32,725 nucleotides of DNA from an uncultured Corynebacterium sp. (lineage in GTDB: Bacteria > Actinomycetota > Actinomycetes > Mycobacteriales > Mycobacteriaceae): contig NZ_CAMIFY010000032.1 in the NCBI RefSeq assembly GCF_946222985.1, positions 1 to 32,725 on the forward strand, given 5' to 3'. Under the pieces are notes generated by a model. It was given only the letters and a program-made list of their open reading frames with translations. It was not told where the DNA came from and made no database searches. Both the position numbers and the translations under genes were made by a program. Below, piece after piece: positions 7,848-15,579 of this stretch (its first letter is position 1; each line of letters starts with the position of its first letter).

Positions 7848-8552
7848 TCAGCCCAGGCGCTCGGCCAGGCGGGCGAGCTCCGGCACCAGCTGGCGCAGGG
7901 CGCGGCCGCGGTGGCTGATGGCGTCCTTTTCGTCGGGCGTCAGCTCGGCGGCGGTGCGGGGCTCGGCGCCGAGCTCGTCGACGTCGCGGTCGGCCTTAAT
8001 GCGAGAGTCCTCCTCGCGGGGGACGAACAGCGGGTCGTAGCCGAAGCCGCCCCCGCCGCGTTCCTCCCGGAGCACGCGGCCGCGCCATTCGCCGTGGAAG
8101 GACAGCACCAGGTCGCCGTCGCCGGAGTCGGGGGCCACGCCGTCGCCGACTTCGCCGGCGCCGGGGACGACGAGGACCACCGACGAGACGAAGGATGCGC
8201 CGCGGCGGTTGTCGGGGATGTCGCGCAACTGGCCGAGCAAGAGGCGGTTGTTGGCGGGGTCGTCGCCGTGGCCTCCCGACCAGCGGGCGGAGAGCACGCC
8301 GGGCATGCCGTTGAGCTCGTCGACCGAGAGGCCGGAATCGTCGGCCAGGCAGGGAAGGCCGGTGGCGGAGGCGCCGTCGTGCGCCTTGATCAGCGCATTG
8401 TCCTCGAACGTGCGCCCGTCTTCGGGTCGCTCCGGATAATCGTCGACGTCGTCGATCCCGAGCAGCTCGACGCCGTCGACGCCGGCTCCCTCGAGCAGCC
8501 GGGCGAGTTCGCCCAGCTTCTTCTTGTTGCGGGTGGCGACCAAAAGTTTCAT
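7848..8552 (-). CDS. rdgB: Non-canonical purine NTP pyrophosphatase (RdgB/HAM1)
   Basis: 234 residues. Hydrolyses dITP, ITP and XTP to the monophosphates in the cytosol, keeping deaminated purines out of DNA and RNA. Family signatures are all present: the N-terminal VATRNKKKLGEL nucleotide-binding stretch, FEDNALIKA, LADDSGLSVDELNGMPGVLSARW, the GGGFGYDPLFVP metal/substrate loop, and a C-terminal SHRGRALRQL. The start ATG 8552 places MKLLVATRNKKK at the N-terminus as usual and has GGAAAGG 3-9 bases upstream; longer in-frame extensions are not needed. It follows rph on the same strand after 234 bases, an unusually long gap for this pair. Confidence 0.95.
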   Translation of the reverse strand: MKLLVATRNKKKLGELARLLEGAGVDGVELLGIDDVDDYPERPEDGRTFEDNALIKAHDGASATGLPCLADDSGLSVDELNGMPGVLSARWSGGHGDDPANNRLLLGQLRDIPDNRRGASFVSSVVLVVPGAGEVGDGVAPDSGDGDLVLSFHGEWRGRVLREERGGGGFGYDPLFVPREEDSRIKADRDVDELGAEPRTAAELTPDEKDAISHRGRALRQLVPELARLAERLG

Positions 8553-8723
8553 CGCCTTTCCCCTTCCCGTGTCCGTGGTCGGATGGTCGATGGCGATGTC
8601 GGGACCGCCGTTGCGGCGGAGGTGCATCGCTGCATTCCTCGCCGCATCCCCAGTTTTCCACCGGATCGCCGCCACGTCACGTGTCCCCGGTCAGCGTGGC
8701 GCGGATCGAGCGCAAACCGTGAC

Positions 8724-8753
8724 GCGGGCGCGTGTCCTCGAACCCGCGCCCGC
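8724..8753. terminator. Candidate hairpin downstream of rph
   Basis: A perfect 9-base GC stem (8724-8732 against 8745-8753) with a 12-base loop lies just past the rph stop on the minus strand. It has no clear T-run, so this may be a weak terminator or an mRNA 3' structure. If it works, rdgB needs its own promoter. Confidence 0.45.
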
Positions 8754-8786
8754 CCCGGCGGCTCCCGGTGTACCGGCTCGGTGGAA

Positions 8787-9557
8787 CTACGCGCGGACGC
8801 GGCCGCTGGGCAGTTCGCCCGGGTACGGCGCGCGCAGGACTTCCTGCTGGAGTTCGATGAGCTCGCGCAGGCCCTTGTCGGCGACGTCGAGCATCGCGTC
8901 GAGCTGGCCGCGGCCGAACGTCGCGGCCTCGCCGGTGCCCTGGATTTCGACGTATTCGCCGGCCTCGGTCATCACGACGTTGAGGTCGACGTCGGCGCGG
9001 GAATCTTCCTCGTAGGGCAGGTCCAGGCACACGCGGCCGTCGATGACGCCGACGGAGACTGCCGCCACCGGGGGCTTGAGCGGCGCGCCGGGCACGGCGC
9101 CGGCGGCGTGCAGGTAGGTCAGGGCGTCGGCCAGGGCGACGTAGGCGCCGGTGATCGCCGCGGTGCGGGTGCCGCCGTCGGCCTGCAGGACGTCGCAGTC
9201 GATGTTGATGGTGTTCTCGCCCAGCTGCGACAGGTCCACCGCCGCGCGCAGGGCGCGGCCGACCAGGCGGGAGATCTCGTGCGTGCGGCCCTTGACCTTG
9301 CCGCGCATCGATTCGCGGGGCATGCGGTCGTGGGTGGCGGCCGGGAGCATGGAGTACTCGGCGGTCAGCCAGCCTTCGCCGGAGTCGCGCTTGAACCGGG
9401 GCACGGACTGCTCGACGGAGGCGGTGCACATCACGCGGGTGTTGCCGAAGCACACCAGCACGGAGCCGGCGGGGTTGTCGGTGAATCCGCGGGTGATGGA
9501 TACCTTGCGCATTTCGTCGCCGGCGCGGCCGTCGGCGCGGGTGAAGTCAGAAGTCAT
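8787..9557 (-). CDS. rph: Ribonuclease PH
   Basis: 256 residues. A phosphate-dependent 3'-5' exoribonuclease that trims tRNA 3' ends, forming a hexamer of PH domains. Hallmarks: the N-terminal RADGRAGDEMRKVSI; GNTRVMCTASVE; the GEGWLTAEYSMLP signature; ESMRGKVKGRTHEISRLVGRALRAAVDL with the phosphate-binding Arg; and IDCDVLQADGGTRTAAITGA with the metal-binding Asp residues. Length is normal. The start ATG 9557 has no ribosome binding site but a TACCGT -10 box seven bases upstream, so it is probably leaderless. It follows the phosphodiesterase gene (gap 40 bases), as in mycobacteria. Confidence 0.97.
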   Translation of the reverse strand: MTSDFTRADGRAGDEMRKVSITRGFTDNPAGSVLVCFGNTRVMCTASVEQSVPRFKRDSGEGWLTAEYSMLPAATHDRMPRESMRGKVKGRTHEISRLVGRALRAAVDLSQLGENTINIDCDVLQADGGTRTAAITGAYVALADALTYLHAAGAVPGAPLKPPVAAVSVGVIDGRVCLDLPYEEDSRADVDLNVVMTEAGEYVEIQGTGEAATFGRGQLDAMLDVADKGLRELIELQQEVLRAPYPGELPSGRVRA

Positions 9558-9570
9558 GGGCCCAACGGTA
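9557..9570 (-). promoter_or_regulatory. Likely leaderless promoter of rph
   Basis: On the minus strand TACCGT (9570-9565) is followed by seven bases, TGGGCCC, and then the ATG of rph. This predicts a transcript starting at the start codon and makes rph separately expressible within its gene cluster. Confidence 0.5.
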
Positions 9571-9597
9571 CCCGGACCATCGGGGCCGCCACCGGCC

Positions 9598-10356
9598 CTA
9601 CGGCGCGACGATCATCCCCGGTCGCGCCATTTCCACGGGCCCGTCGTATTCGGCGCGGGCGGCGGCCAGGGCCGCCTCCGGGTCGCCGTAGGGCGGGATG
9701 TGGGTGATCACGAGCTTCTTTGCGCCGGCCAGCCGCGCCGCGCGGCCTGCTTCCGCGCCGGACATGTGCATGCCCTCGGGCTTGTCGGCGCCGTCGCCGC
9801 ACCACGTCGCCTCGCAGATGAACACGTCGGCGTCGCGGGCGAGCTCGACGACCTCGTCGGTCCACCCGGTGTCGCCGGTGTACGCCAGTGTCCAGTCGGG
9901 CCCGGTGACCCGGAAGCCCCACGCTTCGATGGGGTGGACCATGGGGAACGCCTCGATGCTCAGGCCCGCGACCTCGAAGGGCTCGCGCTCGACGATGGTG
10001 CGGATGTCGAAGGTGTCGCCGAGGTCGTCGAATCCGTCTCCCGAGTCGGCGGAGGCGTGGCCCAGGCGCGACGCGGAGTCGGCGGGCCCCCACAGCAAGT
10101 TGCGGCGCGGCGACGGGTGCTCCGGGTGGAAGCGGCGCCACACCAGCAGGCCGGGGATGTCCAGGCAGTGGTCGGCGTGCAGATGAGACAGCACGAGGTC
10201 CACTTCGGACGGGTCGCGGTGCTTCTGCAGCTCCCCCAGCACCCCGGGCCCGAAGTCCATGACGAACGCCCCGTCATCGGATTCGACGAGGAAGCCGGAC
10301 GCGGCCGCGTCGGGGCCGCCCATGCTCCCGGTGCATCCCAGTACCGTCACTCTCAT
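9598..10356 (-). CDS. Metallo-beta-lactamase-fold phosphodiesterase (Rv1339-like)
   Basis: 252 residues. The N-terminus MRVTVLGCTGS, the metal-binding SHLHADHCLD (HxHxDH), a middle FPMVHPIEAWGFRV, YTGDTGW with the bridging Asp, and a late THIPPYGDP place it in the RNase Z-like/CPDA part of the superfamily. Its position between murI and rph matches mycobacterial Rv1339, reported as an atypical class II cAMP phosphodiesterase, so cyclic nucleotide hydrolysis is a reasonable guess. Cytosolic, with two metal ions expected. The start ATG 10356 gives the canonical N-terminus; GGGG lies close upstream but is a poor ribosome binding site. tRNA-processing nuclease activity is the main alternative. Confidence 0.88.
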   Translation of the reverse strand: MRVTVLGCTGSMGGPDAAASGFLVESDDGAFVMDFGPGVLGELQKHRDPSEVDLVLSHLHADHCLDIPGLLVWRRFHPEHPSPRRNLLWGPADSASRLGHASADSGDGFDDLGDTFDIRTIVEREPFEVAGLSIEAFPMVHPIEAWGFRVTGPDWTLAYTGDTGWTDEVVELARDADVFICEATWCGDGADKPEGMHMSGAEAGRAARLAGAKKLVITHIPPYGDPEAALAAARAEYDGPVEMARPGMIVAP

Positions 10357-10404
10357 ATCCCCACAATGCCATGACGGGGCCGGGTCGGGTATTCGGGCGC
10401 TCCG

Positions 10405-10445
10405 TGACGTCGGCGTCATTTTGCTTGACGACGTGCTTGACGACG
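10405..10445 (+). repeat. Dyad plus two tandem copies of the 11-mer GCTTGACGACG
   Basis: A dyad TGACG-TCGG-CGTCA (10405-10418) is followed by TTTT-like sequence and two copies of the dispersed 11-mer at 10423-10433 and 10435-10445 (12-base period). It lies in the 127-base gap between murI and the phosphodiesterase gene. Confidence 0.7.
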
Positions 10446-10483
10446 CCCCGGTTCGGCCGTCGAGCCCGCCCCACGACGCCCGG

Positions 10484-11308
10484 TCAGGGCGCGGTGTGCG
10501 GGGAAACGTCGGTGATCGCCGGGCCGAGGAAGCGCGAGGCCAGACGGCGGAACGTCTCCGGATCGCCGGTCGACTCGAACACCCGGGTCGGCGGCGGGTC
10601 GGTGGCGGGGTCGGCGAGCAGGTCGAGGCTCGTCAGCGTGCGCAGGACGTCCTTGGCGGTTTCCTCCGCTGAGGACACCAGGGTGACGTCGTCGCCCATG
10701 GCCAGCTGGAGCACGCCCGACAGCAACGGATAGTGCGTGCAGCCCAGCACCAGCGTGTCGACTCCGTCGTCCTGCAGCGGTGCGAGGTACCCCTCGGCCA
10801 GGCCGAGGATCTGCCGACCGGAGGTGATGCCGCGTTCGACGAAGTCGACGAATCGGGGGCAATCGGTGGCCGAGACGTCGACGCCCGGCACCGCGTCGAA
10901 GAGGTCCTGGTAGGCGCGGGAGCGGATCGTCGCCGCGGTGCCGATGACGCCGACCCTGCCGTTGCGCGTGGCCGACACCGCACGGCGCACGGCCGGCAGG
11001 ATCACTTCGACGACCGGGACGGGATAGCGCTCGCGGGCGTCGCGCAGGAACGCCGCCGAGGCGGTGTTGCAGGCGATGACGATCATCTTGCAGCCTCGGT
11101 CGACGAGGTCGTCGGCGATGGCCTCGGCGTGCCGGCGCACGTCGGCGATGCGCAGCGGGCCGTAGGGGCCGTTGGCCGTGTCGCCGACGTAGATCATCGA
11201 CTCATGGGGCAACTGGTCGACGATGGCGCGCGCCACGGTCAATCCGCCGACGCCGGAGTCGAAGACGCCGATGGGCGCGGTGCGATCGGTCATGTGGGGG
11301 TCGTTCAT
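10484..11308 (-). CDS. murI: Glutamate racemase
   Basis: 274 residues. Converts L- to D-glutamate for peptidoglycan precursors in the cytosol. Shows the family order: GVFDSGVGGLTV near the N-terminus with the Asp-Ser substrate contact, YVGDTANGPYG, the first catalytic cysteine in VIACNTASA, GVIGTAATI, and the second catalytic cysteine in LVLGCTHYPLL. Length is typical. The start ATG 11308 overlaps the rhomboid stop by four bases (ATGA), and a second ATG at 11293 lacks a ribosome binding site; the overlap argues for 11308 and translational coupling. The rhomboid-murI-phosphodiesterase-rph-rdgB order is the mycobacterial one. Confidence 0.97.
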   Translation of the reverse strand: MNDPHMTDRTAPIGVFDSGVGGLTVARAIVDQLPHESMIYVGDTANGPYGPLRIADVRRHAEAIADDLVDRGCKMIVIACNTASAAFLRDARERYPVPVVEVILPAVRRAVSATRNGRVGVIGTAATIRSRAYQDLFDAVPGVDVSATDCPRFVDFVERGITSGRQILGLAEGYLAPLQDDGVDTLVLGCTHYPLLSGVLQLAMGDDVTLVSSAEETAKDVLRTLTSLDLLADPATDPPPTRVFESTGDPETFRRLASRFLGPAITDVSPHTAP

Positions 11309-11991
11309 CGAGCGCCCGCCCGTCCGCGCTTGAGCATCGACGCGGCGATGACGCCGCCGATCGCGCCGAAGAGGTGCATCTGCCAGCTGACGCCGAAGTC
11401 CGTGGGGAACACGCCCCAGATCAGACCGGAATAACCGAAGCCCAGGAGCATGCCCAGCAGGATCTGCCCCGGTGCGCGGTTGTAGAAGCCGCGGACGATC
11501 AGGAACGCCAGCCAGCCGTAGACCAGGCCGGAGGCGCCGATGTGGACGTGTCCGACGCCGCCGATGAACCACGTCGCCAGACCCGACACGACCATGACGA
11601 TCAGCGTGACCTGCAGCCACAGCTTCTTCGACGTGAACGCGATGAGGGCGGCGAACAGGGCCGCGGGCACCGTGTTGGCCATGAGGTGATCGAGGTCGGC
11701 GTGGAGCACGGGCGCGAAGAGGATGCCCCACAGGCCCTGGGTGTCCAGGGGCCGCACGCCGAGCAGCTGGTTGAGTGCGCCGCCGAAGATGATGGAGTTG
11801 AAGAAGAAGAACACCCACGTCAAAACGGTGAAGCCGATGCCGGCGCCGAGCGCCGAGCCCAGTCCGCCGTCGGCGGTCTTCGGGGCGACGGCCGAACCGC
11901 GCCGTCGGGTGGGGGCGGGTCCGCCGACGCCGCCCCAGGGGTTGGGGTCCGGGCGGCGGCCACGGGGGCCGGGCTGCATGGGCGTCGTCAC
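11305..11991 (-). CDS. Rhomboid-family intramembrane serine protease
   Basis: 228 residues. A hydrophilic Pro/Gly/Arg-rich N-terminus of about 45 residues is followed by about six hydrophobic segments. Catalytic features are present: the conserved HADLDHLMANT (H-x4-H-x3-N) of loop 1/TM2, the nucleophile in HIGASGLVYGW, and the His in SWQMHLFGAIGG, giving the Ser-His dyad. It cleaves transmembrane substrates within the membrane; the substrate is unknown. The start GTG 11991 (MTTPMQPG) has AGAGGAC about 9 bases upstream. Its stop overlaps the murI start by four bases. It corresponds to mycobacterial Rv1337. Confidence 0.93.
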   Translation of the reverse strand: MTTPMQPGPRGRRPDPNPWGGVGGPAPTRRRGSAVAPKTADGGLGSALGAGIGFTVLTWVFFFFNSIIFGGALNQLLGVRPLDTQGLWGILFAPVLHADLDHLMANTVPAALFAALIAFTSKKLWLQVTLIVMVVSGLATWFIGGVGHVHIGASGLVYGWLAFLIVRGFYNRAPGQILLGMLLGFGYSGLIWGVFPTDFGVSWQMHLFGAIGGVIAASMLKRGRAGAR

Positions 11992-12085
11992 GGTCGGCGG
12001 GTCCTCTCGGCGGGTGGGGTTGTGGGGTTGGGTCGAAGTGTGCCCGATCGCATCGGGTGATGGAGGCGGGGTGGGCCGGGGCGGT

Positions 12086-12124
12086 CGGAACCGGCGTGGT
12101 CCGAACCAGCGTGGCCCGAACCGG
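12086..12124. repeat. 15-bp tandem repeat, about 2.6 copies
   Basis: Units 12086-12100 and 12101-12115 share CGAACC-GCGTGG with a few changes, and a partial third copy runs to about 12124. It lies in the 144-base gap between the peptidase gene and the rhomboid gene. Confidence 0.65.
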
Positions 12125-12135
12125 GGAACGGTCCG

Positions 12136-13281
12136 TCACTCGCCGCCGCGATCGGCCGAGACCAGCTCGGAAAACGCCGGCACTCCGGCCCGCGACGTCG
12201 CCGACGTCACCGCGTCGACGATGGCGTGCTCGACCGCGTCGGCCGCCGCCGCGGCCAGCAGCGCCAGCCCGGCGGGGTCGACGGCCGGCGTCGCCGTCGC
12301 GTCTTCTTCGGTCAACGCGTCGGGGCCCCGGAACGTTCCCGTCGCAAGGCAGAACAGGGTGTCGCCGTCCATCGGCAGGTGAGCCGGGCGGATGGCGCGC
12401 GCCATGCCGTCGTGGCCGGCCATCGCCAGGCGCTGGGCCTGGTCCTGGGTCAGCGACGCGTCGGTGACGACGCAACCGATGGTGGTGTTGAGTGTGGCTC
12501 CGGAGCCGGCCCCGTCGTTGCCGTCGGGCACGGGCACCTTCGTCAGGCCGACGAAGTGCTCGGCCAGCGACGTCATCGCCGACGTCGGCAACGCCCCGCG
12601 CGAGGGATCCGACCACAGGCGGCCGTCGGGGCCGGCCACCGCGCCCATGGGGTTGGCCACGACGATGGCCGACACGATCGAGCCGTCCGCCAGGGTCACC
12701 GTCGCCTGGCCGACGCCGCCCTTGAGCGCCCCGGCCATCGCCCCCGTGCCGGCGCCGACGCACCCGGACGGCACGGTCGGCTCACCGGCCCCGCTCTCGC
12801 CGCCGTCACCGTCACCGGACTCCAACGCCGCATCCAGCGCACGTCGCCCGAGTTCGGCGTCGGGCACGTCGCGCTCGCCGAGGAGAAGATCGAAGATCAC
12901 CGCGGCCGGCACGATCGGCACGCGGACGTCCGGGTGCTCCTCCGTGACGGGGAAACCGTGGCCGCGGTCGGCCAGCCCCCGCATCACACCGTCGGCGGCG
13001 GCCAACCCGAAGGCCGAACCACCGGAGAGCACCACCGCATGGGCCTCGCGCACCGTGTTGCGCGGCTCGAGAACGTCGGTCTCCCGGGTGCCGGGACCTC
13101 CCCCGCGCACGTCGACGGCCGCGACCGCTCCTTCCGGGCACGCCACCACCGTCACGCCGGTGTCCGCCCGCGCCGCGTGGCCGACGGAAATGCCCGGCAG
13201 CTTCGACGGGGAGGCGGCCGGACCCGTCGTCAAGCGTCCCCCGAAGGACACCGACGCGACGTGGACGGCGTCGGCGGTCAT
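12136..13281 (-). CDS. P1 (S58, DmpA-like) family peptidase
   Basis: 381 residues from ATG 13281. Family members are Ntn-type amidohydrolases that self-cleave to expose a Ser/Thr nucleophile; most cleave N-terminal amino acids or beta-peptides. Signatures: an early LPGISVGHAA, TGVTVVACPEGAVAAVDVRGGGPGTRETD, VVLSGGSAFGLAAADGVM, GAGTGAMAGALKGGVG, VANPMGAV, and ATLNTTIGCVVTDA holding the presumed Thr nucleophile and autoprocessing site. The start overlaps the DUF2017 stop by four bases (ATGA), so the two are coupled; a longer in-frame extension to 13329 would run into the DUF2017 coding region and is rejected. It corresponds to mycobacterial Rv1333. Substrate unknown. One copy of the dispersed 11-mer lies inside it (13225-13235). 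Confidence 0.92.
   Translation of the reverse strand: MTADAVHVASVSFGGRLTTGPAASPSKLPGISVGHAARADTGVTVVACPEGAVAAVDVRGGGPGTRETDVLEPRNTVREAHAVVLSGGSAFGLAAADGVMRGLADRGHGFPVTEEHPDVRVPIVPAAVIFDLLLGERDVPDAELGRRALDAALESGDGDGGESGAGEPTVPSGCVGAGTGAMAGALKGGVGQATVTLADGSIVSAIVVANPMGAVAGPDGRLWSDPSRGALPTSAMTSLAEHFVGLTKVPVPDGNDGAGSGATLNTTIGCVVTDASLTQDQAQRLAMAGHDGMARAIRPAHLPMDGDTLFCLATGTFRGPDALTEEDATATPAVDPAGLALLAAAAADAVEHAIVDAVTSATSRAGVPAFSELVSADRGGE
13225..13235 (-). repeat. Dispersed 11-mer GCTTGACGACG, coding copy
   Basis: Exact copy on the minus strand inside the P1 peptidase gene, where it encodes part of GRLTTG. Being coding, it may be coincidental. Confidence 0.5.
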
Positions 13282-13829
13282 TCGCGCATCAGCTCCTGGA
13301 CGAGCGACTCCTGGTTGTAGCTCAGCCACTGGTACATCGCGTCGGTCTCCTCGGCCTTGCTGATCGGCCCCTCATGGGCCTCCAACGTGGCGTGGAGGTA
13401 CAGGCGCAGGCTGTTGATCGCCGCCACCCACTGGCCGGCCTGCTCCTCGGACAACGTCACGTGCCCGTCGTCCGCCGGCTCCAGTGCCTCGATGATCGCC
13501 CGCAGGTCGACCAGCTTGCCCTTGACGATCTCCGACTCGTGCAACTGGCGCATCAGCTCGTTCTCGCCCTCGACGGACTCGTCGCCCTCGGCGGCGAAAT
13601 CAGGCAAGAGCTTCGCCAACCGCGGATCCTCCGGCGCCTCGGCGTGGCCCGACGGCATGCCCGTCAACTCCGACAACTCGTCCTTCGGCGCCGTGCGCGC
13701 CCGGCCGATCAAGGCGTCGGCGACGGTGGCCGACAACTCCCCCAGCAACGTGCGTTCCGCCGGCTCCAGGACCGTGACGTACCGGGTGCCGCCGCGCAGC
13801 ATCCCCCGCTTCCTCTTCCAGGGGCGCAT
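13278..13829 (-). CDS. DUF2017 family protein
   Basis: 183 residues, counting from ATG 13829 (MRPWKRKRG), which has GAGGAGAG seven bases upstream; an in-frame ATG at 13847 lacks a ribosome binding site. A basic N-terminus leads into a mostly helical acidic protein (LEPAERTLLGEL, ENELMRQLHESEIVKGKLVDLRAI, AINSLRLYLHATLEA, MYQWLSYNQESLVQEL). This is the pattern of the actinobacterial DUF2017 proteins that follow clpS (Rv1332 in mycobacteria). Some are labelled transcriptional regulators, but no helix-turn-helix is evident here. The constant position next to clpS suggests a link with ClpS/N-end-rule proteolysis, which is inference only. Confidence 0.9.
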   Translation of the reverse strand: MRPWKRKRGMLRGGTRYVTVLEPAERTLLGELSATVADALIGRARTAPKDELSELTGMPSGHAEAPEDPRLAKLLPDFAAEGDESVEGENELMRQLHESEIVKGKLVDLRAIIEALEPADDGHVTLSEEQAGQWVAAINSLRLYLHATLEAHEGPISKAEETDAMYQWLSYNQESLVQELMRE

Positions 13830-13887
13830 GGGCACTCTCCTCTTCATCGACGTCTCGGGATGGCGCGGCTCGGCCCGCCGGCGGGAC

Positions 13888-14181
13888 TCAGTCGGCCTGC
13901 TGCATGGTGGCCCACAGACCCGCCTTGTGCAGCTTCTTCACGTCCGATTCGACCTTGTCGCGCTCACCGGACGAGACGACGGCCTTGCCTTCGTTGTGGA
14001 CCTTGAGCATCAGTTCGTGGGCCTTCTTGCGGTCCATTCCGAACAGCATCTGGAACACGTACGTCACGTAGGTCATCGAATTGACCGGGTCGTCCCACAC
14101 GATGCACTGCCATGGCCGATTCGACTCGGTCACGGTTTCGGCGTCGATGACGCCCATCGGAGTGGCGGCTGGCATGGTCAT
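13888..14181 (-). CDS. clpS: ATP-dependent Clp protease adaptor ClpS
   Basis: 97 residues. Delivers N-degron substrates (Leu, Phe, Tyr or Trp at the N-terminus) to ClpC/ClpP in the cytosol. It shows WQCIVWDDPVNSMTYVTYVFQMLFG, with the D-P-V-N-S-M substrate-pocket signature and the Met/Val residues lining it, then AHELMLKVHNEGKAVVSSGERDK carrying the conserved H-x-x-G, and the end AGLWATM. The N-terminal tail is about 20 residues. The start ATG 14181 has no ribosome binding site but a TATCCT -10 box seven bases upstream, so the mRNA is likely leaderless. It heads the run with DUF2017 and the P1 peptidase and is divergent from pncB. Confidence 0.96.
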   Translation of the reverse strand: MTMPAATPMGVIDAETVTESNRPWQCIVWDDPVNSMTYVTYVFQMLFGMDRKKAHELMLKVHNEGKAVVSSGERDKVESDVKKLHKAGLWATMQQAD

Positions 14182-14256
14182 GCGCCCAAGGATAACGACG
14201 GCGGCGACGGCGTGCACCGGGCCACCCCGGCGACGCGCCCCGCTAGACTCGGGGCC
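14182..14256. promoter_or_regulatory. Divergent leaderless promoters of clpS and pncB
   Basis: The 75-base gap holds two back-to-back -10 boxes. For clpS, TATCCT on the minus strand (14194-14189) is followed by TGGGCGC and ATG 14181. For pncB, TAGACT on the plus strand (14244-14249) is followed by CGGGGCC and GTG 14257. Both spacings are seven bases and neither gene has a ribosome binding site, which predicts leaderless transcripts both ways. Confidence 0.65.
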
Positions 14257-15579
14257 GTGACGAATCCGACCTCCCCCACCCCCGAGTCGACGGCGCTGCT
14301 GACGGACAAGTACGAACTGACGATGCTGCAGGCCGCGCTTCACGACGGAACGGCGGACCGGCGGTGCGCGTTCGAGGTCTTCGGGCGCCGCCTGCCCAAC
14401 GAGCGCCGCTACGGCGTCGTCGGCGGCACGGCCCGCGTCCTCGACGCCATCTCCCGCTTCCGGTTCACCGAAGAGCAGCTCGCCACGCTGGACTTCCTCG
14501 ACGACGCGACGCTGGAGTACCTGCGCAACTACCGGTTCACCGGCGACATCGACGGCTACCCCGAAGGCGAGCTGTACTTCCCGGCGTCGCCGATCCTGAC
14601 CGTGCGCGGCACCTTCGCCGAATGCGTGATCCTGGAGACCGTGATCCTGTCGATCCTCAACGCCGACTCGGCCATCGCCTCGGCCGCGGCGCGCATGGTC
14701 ACCGCCGCCGGCGGCCGGCCGATCATCGAGATGGGTTCGCGCCGCACCCACGAAGACGCCGCGGTCACCGCCGCCCGCGCCTCCTACCTCGCCGGATTCA
14801 CCGCGACGTCGAACTTGGAGGCCGCCGCCCGCTACGGCATCCCCGCCTCCGGCACCGCCGCGCACTCGTGGACGCTGCTGCACACCAACGCCGACGGCAC
14901 CCCGGACGAGGCCGGCGCCTTCCGCGCGCAGGTCGAGACCCTGGGCCTGGACACCACCCTGCTGGTCGACACCTACGACATCGCCGCCGGCGTGGAAACG
15001 GCCATCGAGGTCGCCGGCCCCGAGCTCGGCGCCGTGCGCATCGACTCCGGCGATCTGGGCGTGCTGGCCCGCCAGGTCCGCCAGCAGCTCGACGGTCTGG
15101 GGGCGCACAACACCCGCATCGTCGTCTCCTCCGACCTCGACGAATTCGCCATCGCCGCGCTGCGCGCCGAGCCGGTCGACGTCTACGGCGTGGGCACCTC
15201 GGTGGTCACCGGTTCGGGGGCTCCCACGGCGGGACTGGTCTACAAGCTCGTCGAGGTCGACGGTGTCCCCGTCGCAAAGCGATCCCGGGACAAGAAGAGC
15301 CACGGCGGGGCGAAGGCCGCCGTGCGCGCCTGCCGCCGATCCGGCACCGCCGTCGAGGAAATCGCCTACCCGCTCGGCACCGACGCCCCCGACGCGGGCA
15401 CCCTCGAGACCGTGCCGCTGACCATCGAAATGATGCGCGGCGGCGAACTCTCCGACGGCCTGCCGACGCTCGAGGACAGCCGCGACCACCTCGCCCGCGC
15501 ACTGATCTCCCTGCCGTGGGAGGGCCTGGCGTTGTCGCGCGACGAGCCGGTCCTGCACGTCCGCTTCGCCGGTGTCTGA
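14257..15579 (+). CDS. pncB: Nicotinate phosphoribosyltransferase
   Basis: 440 residues. First step of the Preiss-Handler route: nicotinate, PRPP and ATP give nicotinate mononucleotide in the cytosol. The N-terminal LLTDKYELTMLQAAL is characteristic, followed by FEVFGRRLPNERRYGVV, the FPASPILTVRGTFAECVILET segment, EMGSRRTHEDAAV, the catalytic-loop His in GTAAHSWTLLH, VDTYDIAAGVE, VRIDSGDLGVLARQVR and VYGVGTSVVTGSGAP. Length is normal. The start GTG 14257 is chosen because the upstream frame has no homology and a leaderless promoter ends there. The 3' end overlaps dinG by eight bases. With nadE (30500) it gives two NAD-biosynthesis genes in the window. Confidence 0.97.
   Translation: MTNPTSPTPESTALLTDKYELTMLQAALHDGTADRRCAFEVFGRRLPNERRYGVVGGTARVLDAISRFRFTEEQLATLDFLDDATLEYLRNYRFTGDIDGYPEGELYFPASPILTVRGTFAECVILETVILSILNADSAIASAAARMVTAAGGRPIIEMGSRRTHEDAAVTAARASYLAGFTATSNLEAAARYGIPASGTAAHSWTLLHTNADGTPDEAGAFRAQVETLGLDTTLLVDTYDIAAGVETAIEVAGPELGAVRIDSGDLGVLARQVRQQLDGLGAHNTRIVVSSDLDEFAIAALRAEPVDVYGVGTSVVTGSGAPTAGLVYKLVEVDGVPVAKRSRDKKSHGGAKAAVRACRRSGTAVEEIAYPLGTDAPDAGTLETVPLTIEMMRGGELSDGLPTLEDSRDHLARALISLPWEGLALSRDEPVLHVRFAGV

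Noticed and set aside
8671..8681. CACGTCACGTG palindrome between rph and rdgB as an operator
   Set aside because: Short and not placed near a recognisable promoter.
12136..13329. N-terminal extension of the P1 peptidase to 13329
   Set aside because: It would overlap the DUF2017 coding region by about 50 bases and add a non-conserved Gly/Ala stretch; ATG 13281 gives the usual four-base overlap.
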